The notes under the pieces: model-generated
Told to the model about the DNA's origin: nothing
Databases searched by the model: none
What the model saw: the letters and a program-made list of their open reading frames with translations, nothing else
Assembly (NCBI GenBank): GCA_963803015.1
Contig: CAWDKV010000003.1
Location: forward strand, 620,001-684,000
Length of the DNA: 64,000 nt
Direction: 5' to 3'
From: Berkiella sp963803015
Lineage (GTDB): Bacteria; Pseudomonadota; Gammaproteobacteria; Berkiellales; Berkiellaceae
Shown here: positions 35,337 to 44,290 of the stretch, one piece after another
Position numbering within the stretch: the first letter of the stretch is position 1
Layout of the letters: every line of letters starts with the position of its first letter
Made by a program: the position numbers and the translations under genes

Positions 35337-36683
35337 ATGCCAAAACAGGTTGTGATCATTGGTGCCGGTATAGCTGGGTTAACAGCTGGTATTTTACTAA
35401 AAGAACAATTAAGAGACCAGGATATAAATATCACTATTTATGAGCAACGTACAACAATTCGATCGATCGGGGGTGGATTAAGTATATGGCCAAATGGAGC
35501 CAAGGTTTTAATGAGTTTGCCTTGCGCTTCGGATATTAAAAAATTGGCTCAATATTTTAGAAGTGAGTATTGGGGAAGTGCGTCGGGTGATACTCTTAGA
35601 GTAGTCGATAGAGATCTCCTTCTAGAAATCAATGGCGCTCCTTTTTTGAATATTTGCCGCAGTGAACTCCAAGATCTATTACTTAAAACCTTTGGTGAAA
35701 AAAATGTTGTTTACGATCATAAAGTTACCGATATTAAACGAGAGGGTGAAAAGACTACTATTTATTTTAATAATAACAAACACGTTCTGGCAGATTTAGT
35801 AATAGGTGCAGATGGAGCGTTTTCGACAGTAAGAAAGTTAATTTTTCCTGAATTTAAATTAGATTATGCTGGATATGTTGCTTTAGTTGGAATCTATGAT
35901 TCTTTAGCAAATGTAAGTTCAAGGCATAATGTTATTTGGGGGAAAAATAGATTATTGTTGAATTTCCCTATCTCAAATAATCGTCATCTTGTTTATACAA
36001 TATTACCTTTGCCAAAAGATGAATTGAAAACGAAGTATCCCACTCGGGAACAACAATTTGAGTTATTCAAAGGGTGGTCTAATGAAGCCGATAACATATT
36101 ATTAGCTTTAAGAAATAGCTTGGCACAACCAAAATATGCTGATCATTATTATTGTAGTGAAAATAATGATATGTCACTCTTGCCCGCAGTTCATAGTGGC
36201 AACATTGTTTTAATTGGTGACGCGGCTCATCCGATGGGATCTATAATGGGACTCAATGCGAATATGGCCTTGGAGGATGCGCATGATTTAGTGCATCACA
36301 TAAGTACAAATGCAAATACCACAACGGCGTTAGAACACTTTTCAAGGGCTAGTCTTCCACGTATTAAACGCGCTCTTAATCTTGAAAATGAAAAGAAAAC
36401 TTTCTTCCTTGATGCAACAATTAACGACTATATCAATTTCACGAAATTTGCCAGTACATCTTCGCATAAGGATTTTTTTAATTCTTTATATGTGCTATTA
36501 CAAACCAAACATACAAATGAGGACGACAAAAAGGAAACTCAGACAGATAGTGAGCATCCTGCGGCTATAGTTCATTTATATCAGAAAAGTCGAGAAGATG
36601 CTGCTAGGCTTAAACAGGATAGCGATGCAGCTAAAGTGGCCGCTTCACATCAAGTAACGCCTAAAAAGCATGTAATTGGATAA
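35337..36683 (+). CDS. FAD-dependent aromatic-hydroxylase-type monooxygenase
   Basis: 448 residues of the FAD_binding_3 (UbiH/PHBH-like) group. The N-terminal Rossmann GxGxxG is VVIIGAGIAGLTAGILL (~5-21). The second FAD/NADPH motif is VIGADGAFSTVRKL (~160-173), and the ribityl-binding motif is VLIGDAAHPMG (~295-305) followed by GLNANMALEDAHDL. These enzymes insert one oxygen atom into aromatic or enolic substrates using NAD(P)H and O2. Residues after ~395 form a polar, charged tail (EDDKKETQTDSEH ... VTPKKHVIG) not needed for catalysis. The gene stands alone, so the substrate is not indicated. Confidence 0.9.
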   Translation: MPKQVVIIGAGIAGLTAGILLKEQLRDQDINITIYEQRTTIRSIGGGLSIWPNGAKVLMSLPCASDIKKLAQYFRSEYWGSASGDTLRVVDRDLLLEINGAPFLNICRSELQDLLLKTFGEKNVVYDHKVTDIKREGEKTTIYFNNNKHVLADLVIGADGAFSTVRKLIFPEFKLDYAGYVALVGIYDSLANVSSRHNVIWGKNRLLLNFPISNNRHLVYTILPLPKDELKTKYPTREQQFELFKGWSNEADNILLALRNSLAQPKYADHYYCSENNDMSLLPAVHSGNIVLIGDAAHPMGSIMGLNANMALEDAHDLVHHISTNANTTTALEHFSRASLPRIKRALNLENEKKTFFLDATINDYINFTKFASTSSHKDFFNSLYVLLQTKHTNEDDKKETQTDSEHPAAIVHLYQKSREDAARLKQDSDAAKVAASHQVTPKKHVIG

Positions 36684-37067
36684 AATTTTAAGAAGGGTCA
36701 GCGTTTTCTTCTCTAGCCTTCAAACTGTTAATGAATTTCCAATATATAACAAATAGACCAAATTTTATAATTTTTAATAGCTTGACCCAACCGAGCATTT
36801 TGAGGAAACTGCCTTTTATAGGAAAATACTTTCGAGGCGAAGAAGAAGTACAATATACGGTTCCTGCTCACCAGGAACCGCTCAAGAGTACCGTAGCAGG
36901 TGGACATCATTTGAGAAACGTTCTTGATGTACCCGTAAAGCGTGTGGAGTAGAGCACGCTTTACATATTGTTGAAATATAAGTTTCTTAGCGACAATTTT
37001 TGCATTCATTTGCAAGCTGAGCTTATTAATACCTTAGGACGATGCCCCTTTTGATCTAAACCTGCTC
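36684..37067. other. Intergenic region without a supported gene
   Basis: About 384 bp. Overlapping open frames exist on both strands (36731-36952 plus, 36728-37015 minus), neither with a convincing start or family. A 21-bp match CAATTTTTGCATTCATTTGC(A) is shared with the DUF3592 gene at ~5317-5337; this could be a scrap of that gene or chance. Confidence 0.4.
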
Positions 37068-37225
37068 TTATAATCTAGCTTTGGGGGAAATAAGAGAAGG
37101 ATAGGTTTGGCTTTGCTGCTCGCCATACCAATTTTGTGTGGTGTCTCCATCTACTGTCATTGTTGAACCTGTCATCCATCGGTTTTTTGCCTCTTAAATA
37201 CATGATGACCTCTTTAACTGTTACT
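37068..37225 (-). pseudogene. Short-chain dehydrogenase C-terminal remnant
   Basis: The minus strand encodes RWMTGSTMTVDGDTTQNWYG then EQQSQTYPSL and a stop. This is the family's MTG....VDGG end, close in wording to the SDR at 966-1754 (KWMTGSTITLDGG). The preceding helix is in another frame (VKEVIMYLR), so the fragment is frameshifted, and everything upstream is lost. Confidence 0.75.
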
Positions 37226-37370
37226 TTTGTAATAATATTTGTATAGAGTAGCAAAATATTAAAATAAAATGCCTATTCTATTGTATTTGTGCTTGATTAA
37301 AAAGTGCGTTTAGAAGAAGAGTGCTGAGCAGATGATTAGTTGGTAGACTAATTGGCGAAGGAGTTTAAAA

Positions 37371-37742
37371 GTGTCACTAAAAAACGGACCAAAGGTAACC
37401 GGACTTGAATATGGCGTAAGTATAAATCGTAAATACTGCTGGGTGTTTCGTGAAGGGAAACTTGTTGTTGAGGAACTTGCTCCAAATCAACAAGAGGAGA
37501 TCAAATGGAGCCAGCCAGTCATACAAACATTTTCTCAATTTATGGCAACGCATTCACATGAAAAACAATTACCACAATCAAGACCAGCTACAGCACAAGA
37601 TTTCTGGCCAGCAGGTGATCAAGCAAAGCAAAAGCAGCAATTTCAATTTCAGCAATATAAAGAGCGAGCACGTGATGCTCAACATCGAGTAGGACCCACT
37701 CAAAATCCGAAAAACAAGAGCGCTTTACGAAAAAAGGGCTGA
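37371..37742 (+). CDS. Hypothetical small basic protein
   Basis: A 123-residue protein starting at GTG 37371 with GAAGGAG nine bases upstream. The first ~60 residues look globular (ITG-like strands around GLEYGVSINRKYCWVFREGK). The rest is Gln-rich and basic (KQKQQFQFQQYKERARD) and ends KNKSALRKKG. No family is recognised. The basic unstructured tail recalls the other effector-like proteins of the window. Confidence 0.6.
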   Translation: MSLKNGPKVTGLEYGVSINRKYCWVFREGKLVVEELAPNQQEEIKWSQPVIQTFSQFMATHSHEKQLPQSRPATAQDFWPAGDQAKQKQQFQFQQYKERARDAQHRVGPTQNPKNKSALRKKG

Positions 37743-37889
37743 GATTGAAACTCTACACTCAGTATATTTAAGAATAGGGTCCGGCTTGACATCTTCAGTT
37801 TTGAGTCGCAAGTCATCGATAGTCATGTCATTTTTGAATTTGTTCCATGCTGAGTTGAAAGCTTGTCAAAAATCATGCAAAAGAGGATT

Positions 37890-39113
37890 TCATTTAATTT
37901 CTTTCGATTTTTTTGGTTTAAATTTACCAATGATAGAAAAAAAGATAGGATTAAGGAGTATCGAAATAATAGCAGCTGCAATAATGACATCTTGTGCTTG
38001 TGAAGAAAGGATATCAAGTTTAACTCCCATTTCTGCCAAAATAAAAGAAAATTCCCCTATTTGAGCAAGGCTCACAGCAATGGTAAGAGCAGTATAATGC
38101 GGATAACGAAAAATAATAGTTATTAAATAAGCTGCCAATGATTTGCCAAAAATAATAATCATTACAGCAGCTAATACGAGAAAAGGTTTAATCAATATTA
38201 TTTTGGGATTAAGCAACATGCCCATAGCGACGAAAAAAAGTACAGCAAAGGCTTCTCGCAAAGGCAACGATTCTTCAGCTGCCCGTTGACTTAGCTCAGA
38301 TTCACTCAAAATCATGCCGGCAAAGAATGCGCCAATCGCAAAAGAAACACCAAAAAGCTTTGCGGCACCATAAGCTACACTTAGTGCAATAGCGAGGATA
38401 GCTAGTCTAAATAATTCTTTAGATTTAGTTTTAACTGAAACTTTTAAGACCCAAGGGATAACGCGGGTCCCCACTAATAGCATTAAAATAATAAAAGCAG
38501 TGATTTTAAATAAGGTTACCCCTAGAATTAAAGCAATATCGCTTTTAATAAAGGGTGCTCCCACAGCGGTGTTTGGGCCTTTTTCACCAAGAAAATCAGC
38601 AATAGTCGGCAATAATACTAGTACAAAGACCATTGCTAAATCTTCTACCACAAGCCAACCTATTGCTATTTGTCCTTGAGTATTTTTTAGCAAGTGTCTC
38701 TCTTGTAACGATCGGATTAGCACAACCGTACTTGCTACTGATAATGAAAGTCCAAATACTATTCCAGAACCAAAAGACCAACCAGTATAATAATTAAGCG
38801 TTATTCCCATTAAAGTTGCGATAATAATTTGACAGATTGCCCCTGGCACAGCAATCCTTTTAACGCGAACCAGATCATTCCAAGAAAAATGCAGGCCAAC
38901 GCCAAACATTAATAATATAACGCCTATTTCTGCTAATTCATGTGCAATTTCTAGATCGCCGATATACCCTGGGGTGGTAGGCCCAATAATAACACCAGCT
39001 AATAAATAGCCGACAATTGGAGAAAGTCGGAGCTTATTTGCGAGGACACCCAGAATAAATGCGAGCCCAAATCCTGCTACAATCAGTGTAATAAGCGGCG
39101 TCGAGTGCGGCAT
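37890..39113 (-). CDS. Kef/YbaL-type monovalent cation:proton antiporter, membrane domain only
   Basis: 407 residues with about 12 hydrophobic helices in the CPA2 pattern: LANKLRLSPIVGYLLAGVII (~25-44), GVILLMFGVGLHFSW, GLSLSVASTVVLIRSLQE (~120-137) and WLVVEDLAMVFVLVLLP (~152-168, with the conserved acidic residue of the ion site). Late helices FFAGMILSESELSQRAAEES and AVSLAQIGEFSFILAEMG also fit. These proteins exchange K+ or Na+ for H+ across the inner membrane. YbaL and KefB/C carry a C-terminal TrkA-N (RCK) nucleotide-binding domain; here the protein stops soon after the last helix with a lysine-rich end (KFKPKKSKEIK), so the cytosolic gate is missing or separate. Confidence 0.9.
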   Translation of the reverse strand: MPHSTPLITLIVAGFGLAFILGVLANKLRLSPIVGYLLAGVIIGPTTPGYIGDLEIAHELAEIGVILLMFGVGLHFSWNDLVRVKRIAVPGAICQIIIATLMGITLNYYTGWSFGSGIVFGLSLSVASTVVLIRSLQERHLLKNTQGQIAIGWLVVEDLAMVFVLVLLPTIADFLGEKGPNTAVGAPFIKSDIALILGVTLFKITAFIILMLLVGTRVIPWVLKVSVKTKSKELFRLAILAIALSVAYGAAKLFGVSFAIGAFFAGMILSESELSQRAAEESLPLREAFAVLFFVAMGMLLNPKIILIKPFLVLAAVMIIIFGKSLAAYLITIIFRYPHYTALTIAVSLAQIGEFSFILAEMGVKLDILSSQAQDVIIAAAIISILLNPIFFSIIGKFKPKKSKEIK

Positions 39114-39375
39114 CAGGCGCTATCCTAACTGCAATTTGATGAATGATTTATGGATTAAATATCAAAATGTTTAATTATTATGGTTGATAATCTACTCTCT
39201 AACAAGAAAGAAAGCATAAACTGGTATGTTTCCCGTTGCAAAGGGCCAATCTAACTGTAAATATCCTCATCTTATAGAAATGTTTTGCAAGTACTTGGTC
39301 TGCTATCGATTGCGGTATATTGGGCAATATCCAAAAGCAAAGGCGTCACAAAAGTAGAATTAAGTAAATCAATGT

Positions 39376-40785
39376 TTAAATGCGAAGAGCCTGATGATGC
39401 GAAGCGGCCGGCGCCCTATCAGCTGATCTGCCATCTAATGCTTTATGTGCTTTAAGATAGGGTAAAAAGGCTGATGGATTTTGTGACAAGGCGCTATTTC
39501 GAATAACCGGTATTGCTTGCTTATCAGCATAACAGCAGCTAAAAACAGGGTCATAAAAAAAGGGCTCATCAGATCTTCTCAGAATTTTATGCATGCCAAA
39601 AATCAGAAATCCATCTTTAATCATGTGTTGTTGTTTATCTGTATCAAAGCATTCATATGTTCCTATAATGCCAGATTTTTTTAGTGGAGGCACATGCATT
39701 TGAATGATCTCCTCATTTGGCTCAGGCTCTATAGAATGGGAGACAATATCAAAAAGGCCATTGGCATGAAATATAATCAACAGGGTATTTGCGACACTCA
39801 CACAGTCTGCAGCATGAGGTTCATTTGCGGGTAACAAAAGCATGCTATGAGAATAATTAACTGCTGGATTATAAATCCATTTCGCACTTATGATAAAACG
39901 AACAAACGAATTGAAAATGATAGCAGCTTTTTTCTTTGCAGTCATTGTGCCAATGTGCTTGGATAAATCTGCTTCAATTTCCCAGATTAATTTAAATAAC
40001 ACGCTAGAAGATATATCTAATGAAACACTATAAGGTAGCTTAAACACATCATGAACCTGCAGTACTTTCTGAGTTGATTGCGCATTTTTCATTGTTGCCA
40101 GCATCAATGGCGTATATCCCTCTAAATTTTTCGTCTGAATATCTTGGCGTGTGCAGTGTATTAAAAAGAGATCGACCACCTTCGCGGGATAGCGGTGTTC
40201 AATGAATAAATGCAATAAACTATTATTATTTTCATCAAAAGGGCCACTTAATTCCAAGTGCAGTACGCGACAGGTGGCGATAATTAAAACAAAAGCATCA
40301 TGCGTAGGAGTGTGCATACATTTAAATAATCTGGTCACCTGCGCTTTATCTGACATATCTTGCGCTTGCCATAAGTCATTATTATTCGAATAACATGATA
40401 AAGATAAACGTGACAGAGACTGTGCTAAATCACCTTCTGCACATTTAGCACCTAGAAATAACAAATGTTGTACTAAACATTGTTTTCCTAAAGTAATGGC
40501 TAAATCCAAAGGGGTTTGACCCTTCGCATTTTTAGGATTAAGGTTTTTAGGTGGAGAACTTTGCAAATAATCAACAAAATTCTCAAGCGTGCTGAATTGA
40601 ACTAGCAAATGGAGTATCGTTTCATTTTGATCGTTAAGCGGCTCATCAAACGGAATGCCGTATTGAATGAAACTACTTAAGAAGTAAGCTTCCTCCCACC
40701 CTAAATCTCGATATTTTTTAAATATTATTTTGGCAGACGATTCCTTTGGCGTTGCTTTAAAAAAAGAAGCTAAAAATTGTAACAT
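39376..40785 (-). CDS. Ankyrin-repeat protein with possible C-terminal Cys-His-Asp domain
   Basis: 469 residues. Ankyrin units are seen at ~52-120 (NETILHLLVQFSTLENFVDY; KGQTPLDLAITLGKQCLVQH) and ~185-240 (NSLLHLFIEHRYPAKVVDLF; EGYTPLMLATMKNAQSTQKV). The C-terminal ~190 residues form a separate domain: ADCVSVANTLL (~322-332), FLIFGMHKILRR (~387-398) and FFYDPVFSCCY (~402-412). Cys, His and Asp in this order with the H....YDP spacing resemble papain/transglutaminase-type hydrolases; this is inference. Together they would make a host-directed protease or deamidase candidate with ankyrin targeting. No signal peptide. Confidence 0.72.
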   Translation of the reverse strand: MLQFLASFFKATPKESSAKIIFKKYRDLGWEEAYFLSSFIQYGIPFDEPLNDQNETILHLLVQFSTLENFVDYLQSSPPKNLNPKNAKGQTPLDLAITLGKQCLVQHLLFLGAKCAEGDLAQSLSRLSLSCYSNNNDLWQAQDMSDKAQVTRLFKCMHTPTHDAFVLIIATCRVLHLELSGPFDENNNSLLHLFIEHRYPAKVVDLFLIHCTRQDIQTKNLEGYTPLMLATMKNAQSTQKVLQVHDVFKLPYSVSLDISSSVLFKLIWEIEADLSKHIGTMTAKKKAAIIFNSFVRFIISAKWIYNPAVNYSHSMLLLPANEPHAADCVSVANTLLIIFHANGLFDIVSHSIEPEPNEEIIQMHVPPLKKSGIIGTYECFDTDKQQHMIKDGFLIFGMHKILRRSDEPFFYDPVFSCCYADKQAIPVIRNSALSQNPSAFLPYLKAHKALDGRSADRAPAASHHQALRI

Positions 40786-40818
40786 AACGACGTCTTATCG
40801 AATTGTATATTTTATTTA

Positions 40819-40977
40819 ATGCGGCATAAATCAATCAGATTTCAAGGCGTTTATAATGCCAGAGGCATATACAAAGTAAAAGAGGAAAAACAAATCCTTC
40901 ATGTAGGTAGTTGTGATCTTATTACGCAGCAACGTTCGCTTCGAAAATCAAGCAGCTTCAGTCACATCTTATCTTAA
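40819..40977 (+). CDS. Possible 52-residue ORF or gene remnant
   Basis: ATG at 40819 opens MRHKSIRFQGVYNARGIYKV and continues to a stop at 40977. The first ~35 residues look protein-like (strand-turn-strand), the remainder less so. It lies upstream of, and divergent from, the ankyrin gene. No family identified. Confidence 0.25.
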   Translation: MRHKSIRFQGVYNARGIYKVKEEKQILHVGSCDLITQQRSLRKSSSFSHILS

Positions 40978-41027
40978 TGCAGCGATGTCATTTGCAGGGC
41001 AAAGCCCAAGACACTGTTGTAAAACTC

Positions 41028-41073
41028 TTTTTTTGCTAGTACTTTTTGATGCTTAGTTAACTAAACCTAATTT
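41028..41073. repeat. Short ISL3-leader-like scrap
   Basis: CTTTTTTTGCTAGTACTTTT followed by TGATGCTTAGTTA resembles the leader of the ISL3 element at 35190-35222 and 6657-6690. It is too short to be certain; it would be the third trace of that element. Confidence 0.4.
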
Positions 41074-41234
41074 TTTGTGAAATCAATACCTAAACTTTAC
41101 CATGGAAACCTTTTCATATAATTTGAAGGTTTAGAAATTAGCGGCTCAAAGGAGTCAACTTTATTCTTTTATTAGTTTCGTTTACTATTGATTGAAAATG
41201 TTACATCGTTTCTCAAGCTATTTAAGAGGTTATA

Positions 41235-41891
41235 ATGCCCTATTTTTATGCAAACACGGATAGAAAGTTTTTTTGGAACCCCTTTTGTCGGATTAGCATA
41301 GAGGGAGATACAGCGATTGTTCATGTTGATGATTTTATTCCCCAACGTTATGATTCTAATCTTAAAAGATTTGGTTATTCTTTGATGGGAGGAGGCTCAG
41401 ACTCAGCTGTAAGTGATCTTGTGTTCGCTTTTGATGAGGATGTATTAAAACGCACTTTATTATGTTTAACCGAATATCCTATTGTTTTAAATGGTACAGC
41501 TGCAAACCCAGATAATCTATCTTACTGGAATCCTAATCCCTGGCATTCAATATTGAAATTTGCGCAAATTGATATCGAACAAGTCGCTAATTCGCTGAAA
41601 GCTAAATATCCAGGCGTAAAAAAAATTTCGACCACAACCAGATGTGTTGGTGATATTAACTTTACCCTTTCTGAGGGTTCACCTATTATGCGTTTTTTAG
41701 CTAAAGCCGGGATTGCCGTTGAAACGCAATTAGAATATGACTCAAAATTTCAAAAACAGTCAACCACTACACCTTTGTATTCTAATCAAACACGATCTAG
41801 AACCACTCACCAATCTGAAGCATCTAGAATAAGCCTCATGAGTGATCCCATAGAGGCTCAAAGAGCGATAGAGAGAGTGTGCAAAATGTAG
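41235..41891 (+). CDS. Hypothetical protein
   Basis: 218 residues, start supported by TAAGAGGT before the ATG. The first ~150 residues look like a compact alpha/beta domain with several Trp and Pro (RKFFWNPFCRISIEGDTAIV; GYSLMGGGSDSAVSDLVFAF; NLSYWNPNPWHSIL). The last ~60 residues are polar and Ser/Thr-rich. No known family is recognised and no signal peptide or membrane segment is present. Confidence 0.65.
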   Translation: MPYFYANTDRKFFWNPFCRISIEGDTAIVHVDDFIPQRYDSNLKRFGYSLMGGGSDSAVSDLVFAFDEDVLKRTLLCLTEYPIVLNGTAANPDNLSYWNPNPWHSILKFAQIDIEQVANSLKAKYPGVKKISTTTRCVGDINFTLSEGSPIMRFLAKAGIAVETQLEYDSKFQKQSTTTPLYSNQTRSRTTHQSEASRISLMSDPIEAQRAIERVCKM

Positions 41892-41947
41892 TATTTAATA
41901 ATAGAATCAATTGATCTGAAGCCTATAAAGCCATTTGCGTTTTTATT

Positions 41948-42766
41948 TTAAGGCGTGTGACTTTTTTTACTTGCGACCGCTACCACCTCAGGATTATGCT
42001 TTTCTAAAATAGCAGAGGCTTTTAGAAAAGCGGTTTCATCAAAACCAATATCACTAAAGCATTGGACAAAATGTTCAGGGAACTGCGTTTTCATATTTTG
42101 TACATAGCCATCTTCTAAGATGACAAAGTTGCCAGGAAGGTGTTTATTTCTTTGTAACCACGTCTCTATTTGTATTGATCTACATTGATAAATTCCCCTA
42201 TTATCTGGCAATTTATCAATTACATAGTGTCCTAATCCCCATAAATCGAGTAAATTTTGCAAGTGTTTAACGGTTCTTCCACCACGCCAATTTGAGGTGA
42301 CGACAATTTTTGCTTTAAATTTTTCACAAAGCGTCGTAATTCGTTCTATGTGAGCGGGATTCCAGCAAGATAATCTCAAAAATTCATGGGCATTGCTATC
42401 ATAATGCTTTTTTAGAAATTCTTCCTGGCTGAGGAGGTAATTATATAATTTTTTATCATTGGATAGCGCTAAGACTTCAGGATTGTCCCGTGCAGAGTCG
42501 TCTGGCCAGCAAACGCCATCAAAATCCAAAAATATCAAGGGAGCGAGTTCATTTTCAATTGGGGGTTTAGAAAGTAAAAGTGTTGGCGGTGCTTTTTGCT
42601 TAAATTTGTCAATAAGGGCATTTATTAGCGTAGTGAATGCCTCCAGCGTTTTTTCCTTCCCAGTGAACCGGAGGCTGGGAGTCAGGGATAGAGCACATAA
42701 ATTAAGTCCTAACATTTTATTACTACCTTTGAGATCAATAAGCGCAGAAGTGCCGTATTTTACCAA
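41948..42766 (-). CDS. HAD-superfamily protein resembling HAD of Swiss-Army-Knife RNA repair proteins
   Basis: Up to 272 residues; TTG at 42766 is the longest start, but the ATG at 42718 with AAAGGTAG upstream is also plausible. HAD motif I is LIFLDFDGVCWPDD (~70-83), motif II is KIVVTSNWRGGRTVKHL (~150-166), and the acidic C-terminal motif is NFVILEDGYVQNM (~215-227). Between them NRGIYQCRSIQIETWLQRNK matches the R..EI..WL segment of the HAD_SAK group. Such domains are phosphatases or phosphotransferases, often linked with RNA end repair. The second acidic motif is ED rather than DD. It is divergent from the following duplicated locus. Confidence 0.75.
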   Translation of the reverse strand: MVKYGTSALIDLKGSNKMLGLNLCALSLTPSLRFTGKEKTLEAFTTLINALIDKFKQKAPPTLLLSKPPIENELAPLIFLDFDGVCWPDDSARDNPEVLALSNDKKLYNYLLSQEEFLKKHYDSNAHEFLRLSCWNPAHIERITTLCEKFKAKIVVTSNWRGGRTVKHLQNLLDLWGLGHYVIDKLPDNRGIYQCRSIQIETWLQRNKHLPGNFVILEDGYVQNMKTQFPEHFVQCFSDIGFDETAFLKASAILEKHNPEVVAVASKKSHTP

Positions 42767-42936
42767 AATTAAAAGAAGGGGGAACTGTGAGATGACTTTT
42801 TTAGAAGAAAACGCGCGTTTTGAAGGTCGATGTCACATCCATATGACGCGATTCTACACGAATAGGGATGAGTTCCATTAAAAGATAAGGCAGTATTGGC
42901 TGTCAAGACATTTGTTGGGCGGGTAACTTCAGTTTA

Positions 42937-43045
42937 AATTGCCGTGAGCCAACTTAGTAAATCGATGAGTATGGATCTTGCCAAGTATAAAATACTTGTA
43001 TTACTTTCGATGGTGGACATTCTTGTAATTGGTGGGAGTAGATAA
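42937..43045 (+). pseudogene. Internally deleted copy of the SDR gene
   Basis: The copy keeps 1468-1523 of the SDR gene (SQLSKSMSMDLAKYKI) joined to its last ~50 bases (ACTTTCGATGGTGGACATTC to the stop). About 190 bp between them and everything upstream are missing, and two bases are lost near the end. It sits in the same position relative to the papain-like gene as the intact SDR at 966-1754, proving that both genes were duplicated together. Confidence 0.9.
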
Positions 43046-43523
43046 ATTGAGGACAAATGTTATTTATCTTTTAAATAATTTGTCTGAAGAGATAAATAAG
43101 CTATATGGTTTTGTCGATATTGAAGGTGATAATTTTGGTGAGCCCGCCATCAATTCAGGTCCTTGTGGTCCATTTGCAAGCGTTTTTTATAAAGTTTGGA
43201 ATGAAAAATTTAGTGAAAAGGTTAATATTGCATTCATTATGGTAAAAAATTCCGATGAGTGTTGGCATGTTTTAATACGGTTACCTAATGGAATGTTCTT
43301 TGATGGTGGTTGTGGCATCCATGATGAAGGTAAATATAAGGATAAATTTGATATAGTCAATATGGTGGATTACGATATTGATCGTTTAGAAAAGTACTCT
43401 TATGGCCTAAATAGAAAATACCCGCGTTATTGTCCTGATTTTTCGATGGAAGTTGTTACGGATCTAATCAAGAAGCATCTCGATATTATTGAGAAAGAAG
43501 AAAAGGGCCCGGCGCTTAAATAA
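43029..43523 (+). CDS. Hypothetical protein, possible papain-like Cys-His-Asp fold (copy 2)
   Basis: 164 residues, about 90% identical by eye to 1717-2217, with the Cys (SGPCGPFA), His (ECWHVLIRLPNG) and Asp (FDGG) all kept. Changes between the copies are mostly conservative (NAFFKLW versus SVFYKVW), which points to continued selection on the protein. It starts at TTG 43029 or GTG 43032, since the upstream ATG of copy 1 is lost. The C-terminus differs (KEEKGPALK against KKPR). It is followed directly by the 33-bp repeat shared with 4643-4675. Confidence 0.72.
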   Translation: MVGVDKLRTNVIYLLNNLSEEINKLYGFVDIEGDNFGEPAINSGPCGPFASVFYKVWNEKFSEKVNIAFIMVKNSDECWHVLIRLPNGMFFDGGCGIHDEGKYKDKFDIVNMVDYDIDRLEKYSYGLNRKYPRYCPDFSMEVVTDLIKKHLDIIEKEEKGPALK

Positions 43524-43524
43524 G

Positions 43525-43557
43525 CGATTTTCTCAAAAAATAAAACACAGAATTTTT
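43525..43557. repeat. 33-bp dispersed repeat, copy 2
   Basis: Exact match of 4643-4675 (start CGATTTTCTCAAAAAATA). Here it follows the stop codon of the duplicated gene by one base. Confidence 0.8.
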
Positions 43558-43590
43558 ACTAGATGCTCAACTGAAAGTAGAGTTGGTTTT

Positions 43591-44226
43591 TCATGTAGCT
43601 TTTTTGGGTAGTTTGCCTCCTTTTGGTGCAGGTACGGGGCCAGGTGCAGGTTTAGCTACGTGATGTTTCATCGCTTCTTGCGCTAAGGCCTTAGCAGATG
43701 GCTTAGAGAAAATTAAGTTATTCCCACACGCAGGAGGAAGAAGCTTAGGCGCTTGTTGAGCAAAGGATGCTGCTGCAGAAGATGTTGTTGCTGAAGACGC
43801 TGTTGCTGTTGCAGGTGCTTGATTATCATATACAGGACTTTCATTGAAAATCCTGTCTTCTATAAATTGTCTTTGTTTTTCTCTTGAGATGCCTTCAAAT
43901 ATTATCACCCCATTTATTTCTAAAATATTCATATACCCGATGAGTTCATCAACAATTTTCGATCGAAAAGAACGTTTTTTTTCTAATTGAACATGTTGTA
44001 ACTTAAGCTCGATTTGTCTTTGTCGTAGTAGGTAAAAAACATTGTCATAGAAGGCAAAAAACTTTTCAAATCTTTCTTCATCCACAACTCCTCCTTTTTT
44101 AAAGAGGGAAGATAATCCATGAAAAGTTATTTCCTTTTTAACTATGTTTGTAATAATAAGTTTGAATTCATTAATTTCTTTACTTGTCAGCGTGATAGAT
44201 CCAACAGGTCCTGATGTAGACATCAT
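43591..44226 (-). CDS. Hypothetical effector-like protein with Ala/Pro-rich basic tail
   Basis: 211 residues. The first ~125 are helical (EINEFKLIITNIVKKEITFH; FYLLRQRQIELKLQHVQLEK) with coiled-coil potential. From ~135 the chain is Ala/Ser/Pro-rich and ends in GPVPAPKGGKLPKKAT. This composition and basic end recall the tails of the 48.5-55.8 kb repeat-family proteins. No family recognised. The two Met at the start are both possible initiators. Confidence 0.6.
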   Translation of the reverse strand: MMSTSGPVGSITLTSKEINEFKLIITNIVKKEITFHGLSSLFKKGGVVDEERFEKFFAFYDNVFYLLRQRQIELKLQHVQLEKKRSFRSKIVDELIGYMNILEINGVIIFEGISREKQRQFIEDRIFNESPVYDNQAPATATASSATTSSAAASFAQQAPKLLPPACGNNLIFSKPSAKALAQEAMKHHVAKPAPGPVPAPKGGKLPKKAT

Positions 44227-44290
44227 TTTTCCTTATGTGTTAATTAGCTGAAAATGACATAACGCGATTATAACAAAGCTACTGTTAAGA

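Noticed and set aside
36728..37015. Overlapping ORFs on both strands in the gap after the monooxygenase gene
   Set aside because: Both are open over the same bases; neither has a good start or recognisable motif, so neither is supported.
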